The notes under the pieces are model-generated. The model was not told the origin of the DNA and did no database searches. It saw only the letters and a program-made list of their open reading frames with translations. Positions 5,046 through 5,838 of a DNA stretch of 5,838 nucleotides are shown piece by piece. The stretch is from Hungatella sp. UBA5982 (GTDB taxonomy: Bacteria; Bacillota; Clostridia; Lachnospirales; Lachnospiraceae): NCBI GenBank assembly GCA_002429965.1, contig DJBG01000095.1, positions 58,940 through 64,777 on the forward strand, written 5' to 3'. Each line of letters starts with the position of its first letter. The first letter of the stretch is position 1. The translations under genes were made by a program, and so were the position numbers.

Positions 5046-5838
5046 CTAGGATTCTTCCTCGTCGAATATCCACTTCTCGACTTTGTCAGTCTGGCTTTTA
5101 CGATGCTCCTTGGCAAAGTCTATGTACTGCTCTTTTGAAGAAACAAATCTGGAAAATTCAGCAGAAAGTGTATCATGTAAAATGTTTTTAAGTTCAGTTT
5201 TGGCATCCGAATTTGCACTATCTTCCAACTCTTTTATAGCATTGTAAGGCTTATCTCCTTTTTGTAAATAGCCAAAAAATTGTCCTTCAAAATCAGGAAT
5301 ACTAACAATGACTTTGCTATTTTTTCCTTTCTGTGCTTCTTCAAGAATTTTATTATTTATTGTCCACATTGAATTAGCAATCCATTTTTCTTTGCGTTTT
5401 GCCCTTGGGGAATCTAAGTCGTGCAATACTGTATAGCTTATACCAAAATGATTCAGTATTTTTTGAAACATGGGAATATTAGCTTTTCCACGACAATTTA
5501 CAATTGTTATATCAAGACTATCTTTTAGCTCTGAAAATACAGCCTGCTCTGTATCCCCCTCCACCAATATAACCTTGTCAGAAAAGAAAAACTCATTTAT
5601 TGTAGGATGACAATTTCTTATCATCTGCAGCCTTTCTCTCTCATCATCATCAAATTCCGCTTTATCAGTAGAGAAGATTTTAGTTGCAGAATCGCATTGC
5701 TTTTCTACTCGCACGATGGTGGTATGGGGTTTTGAAACATCAATAAATATAGGCGAATGAGTAGTTATCATTACCTGCCAGTTTGCTAAATCTGCAATTT
5801 TATATAAGGCCTCTCTTGCCGCACGAACTGCAGGTGGA
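5046..5838 (-). CDS. OLD-family ATPase/TOPRIM endonuclease, C-terminal part (5' end outside the window)
   Basis: The open frame continues past the window edge, so the ATG at 5771 is internal. The visible part is 263 residues. It opens with PPAVRAAREALYKIADLANW and then QVMITTHSPIF, the D-loop/H-loop end of an ABC-type ATPase domain (switch histidine H27 of the visible part). Next comes a TOPRIM domain with VILVEGDTEQAV (E93, E97) and LHDLDSP (D140, D142), the acidic metal-binding residues for DNA cleavage, and later IPDFEG. OLD proteins join an N-terminal ATPase to a C-terminal TOPRIM nuclease; GajA of Gabija and phage P2 Old are known members. The missing part should carry Walker A, Walker B and the signature motif. 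No UvrD-type helicase (GajB) follows: the next element is terminator C. A stand-alone OLD is therefore more likely than Gabija, unless the partner lies upstream. Catalytic residues look intact. Confidence 0.9.
   Translation of the reverse strand, partial: PPAVRAAREALYKIADLANWQVMITTHSPIFIDVSKPHTTIVRVEKQCDSATKIFSTDKAEFDDDERERLQMIRNCHPTINEFFFSDKVILVEGDTEQAVFSELKDSLDITIVNCRGKANIPMFQKILNHFGISYTVLHDLDSPRAKRKEKWIANSMWTINNKILEEAQKGKNSKVIVSIPDFEGQFFGYLQKGDKPYNAIKELEDSANSDAKTELKNILHDTLSAEFSRFVSSKEQYIDFAKEHRKSQTDKVEKWIFDEEES

Noticed and set aside
1..5838. CRISPR array, tRNA, integron-type attC sites or IS ends as the cause of the repeats
   Set aside because: The repeats are gene-sized with unrelated genes between them. 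I saw no short regular repeats, no cloverleaf, no transposase and no matched terminal inverted repeats with target duplications.

Overview
The window looks like accessory DNA from a low-GC Firmicute, most likely a gut-type clostridium (Lachnospiraceae or a relative). The evidence is the AT-rich coding sequence, strong AAGGAG-type ribosome binding sites, and two copies of a small membrane protein of the DUF6133 type, a family I associate with conjugative elements of Clostridia. This placement rests on recalled family knowledge, not on a search. Every credible gene lies on the minus strand, so transcription runs from high to low coordinates.

Reading along the minus strand, the window holds three unrelated 'cargo' genes. 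First comes the C-terminal part of an OLD-family ATPase/TOPRIM nuclease (5838-5046, 5' end outside the window). Second is a 414-residue protein with PIN-like acidic motifs (4665-3421). Third is a 614-residue P-loop GTPase-like protein (2159-315). Each is followed by a stem-loop terminator (5001-5039, 3381-3415, 244-289), and each terminator is followed by the same leader. That leader carries an AAGAAAGG-type Shine-Dalgarno and an ATG-GTN-TAY start. In two cases it leads into a complete or near-complete 71-codon DUF6133-like gene (3347-3132 and 215-1). In the third only about a dozen start codons resembling it remain (4965-4927).

The two internal cargo genes are also preceded by related debris. 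A decayed gene (2778-2165, and a shorter copy at about 4863-4674) ends with the same coiled-coil-like ELEREC motif a few bases before the cargo ATG. The layout is therefore a repeated module: decayed upstream gene, cargo gene, terminator, DUF6133 gene. This suggests a locus in a mobile element where cargo genes are exchanged or added by recombination between conserved flanks, leaving a tandem array.

The three cargo types (OLD nuclease, candidate PIN-type nuclease, large GTPase) fit a defence-island content. Each is terminated separately and has its own flank, so they look more like independent single-gene units than one multi-gene complex. The anti-phage role is inference. The 353-nt gap at 2779-3131 holds a strong GC-rich hairpin and no convincing gene. 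I see no tRNA, rRNA, CRISPR array, transposase or integrase in the window.
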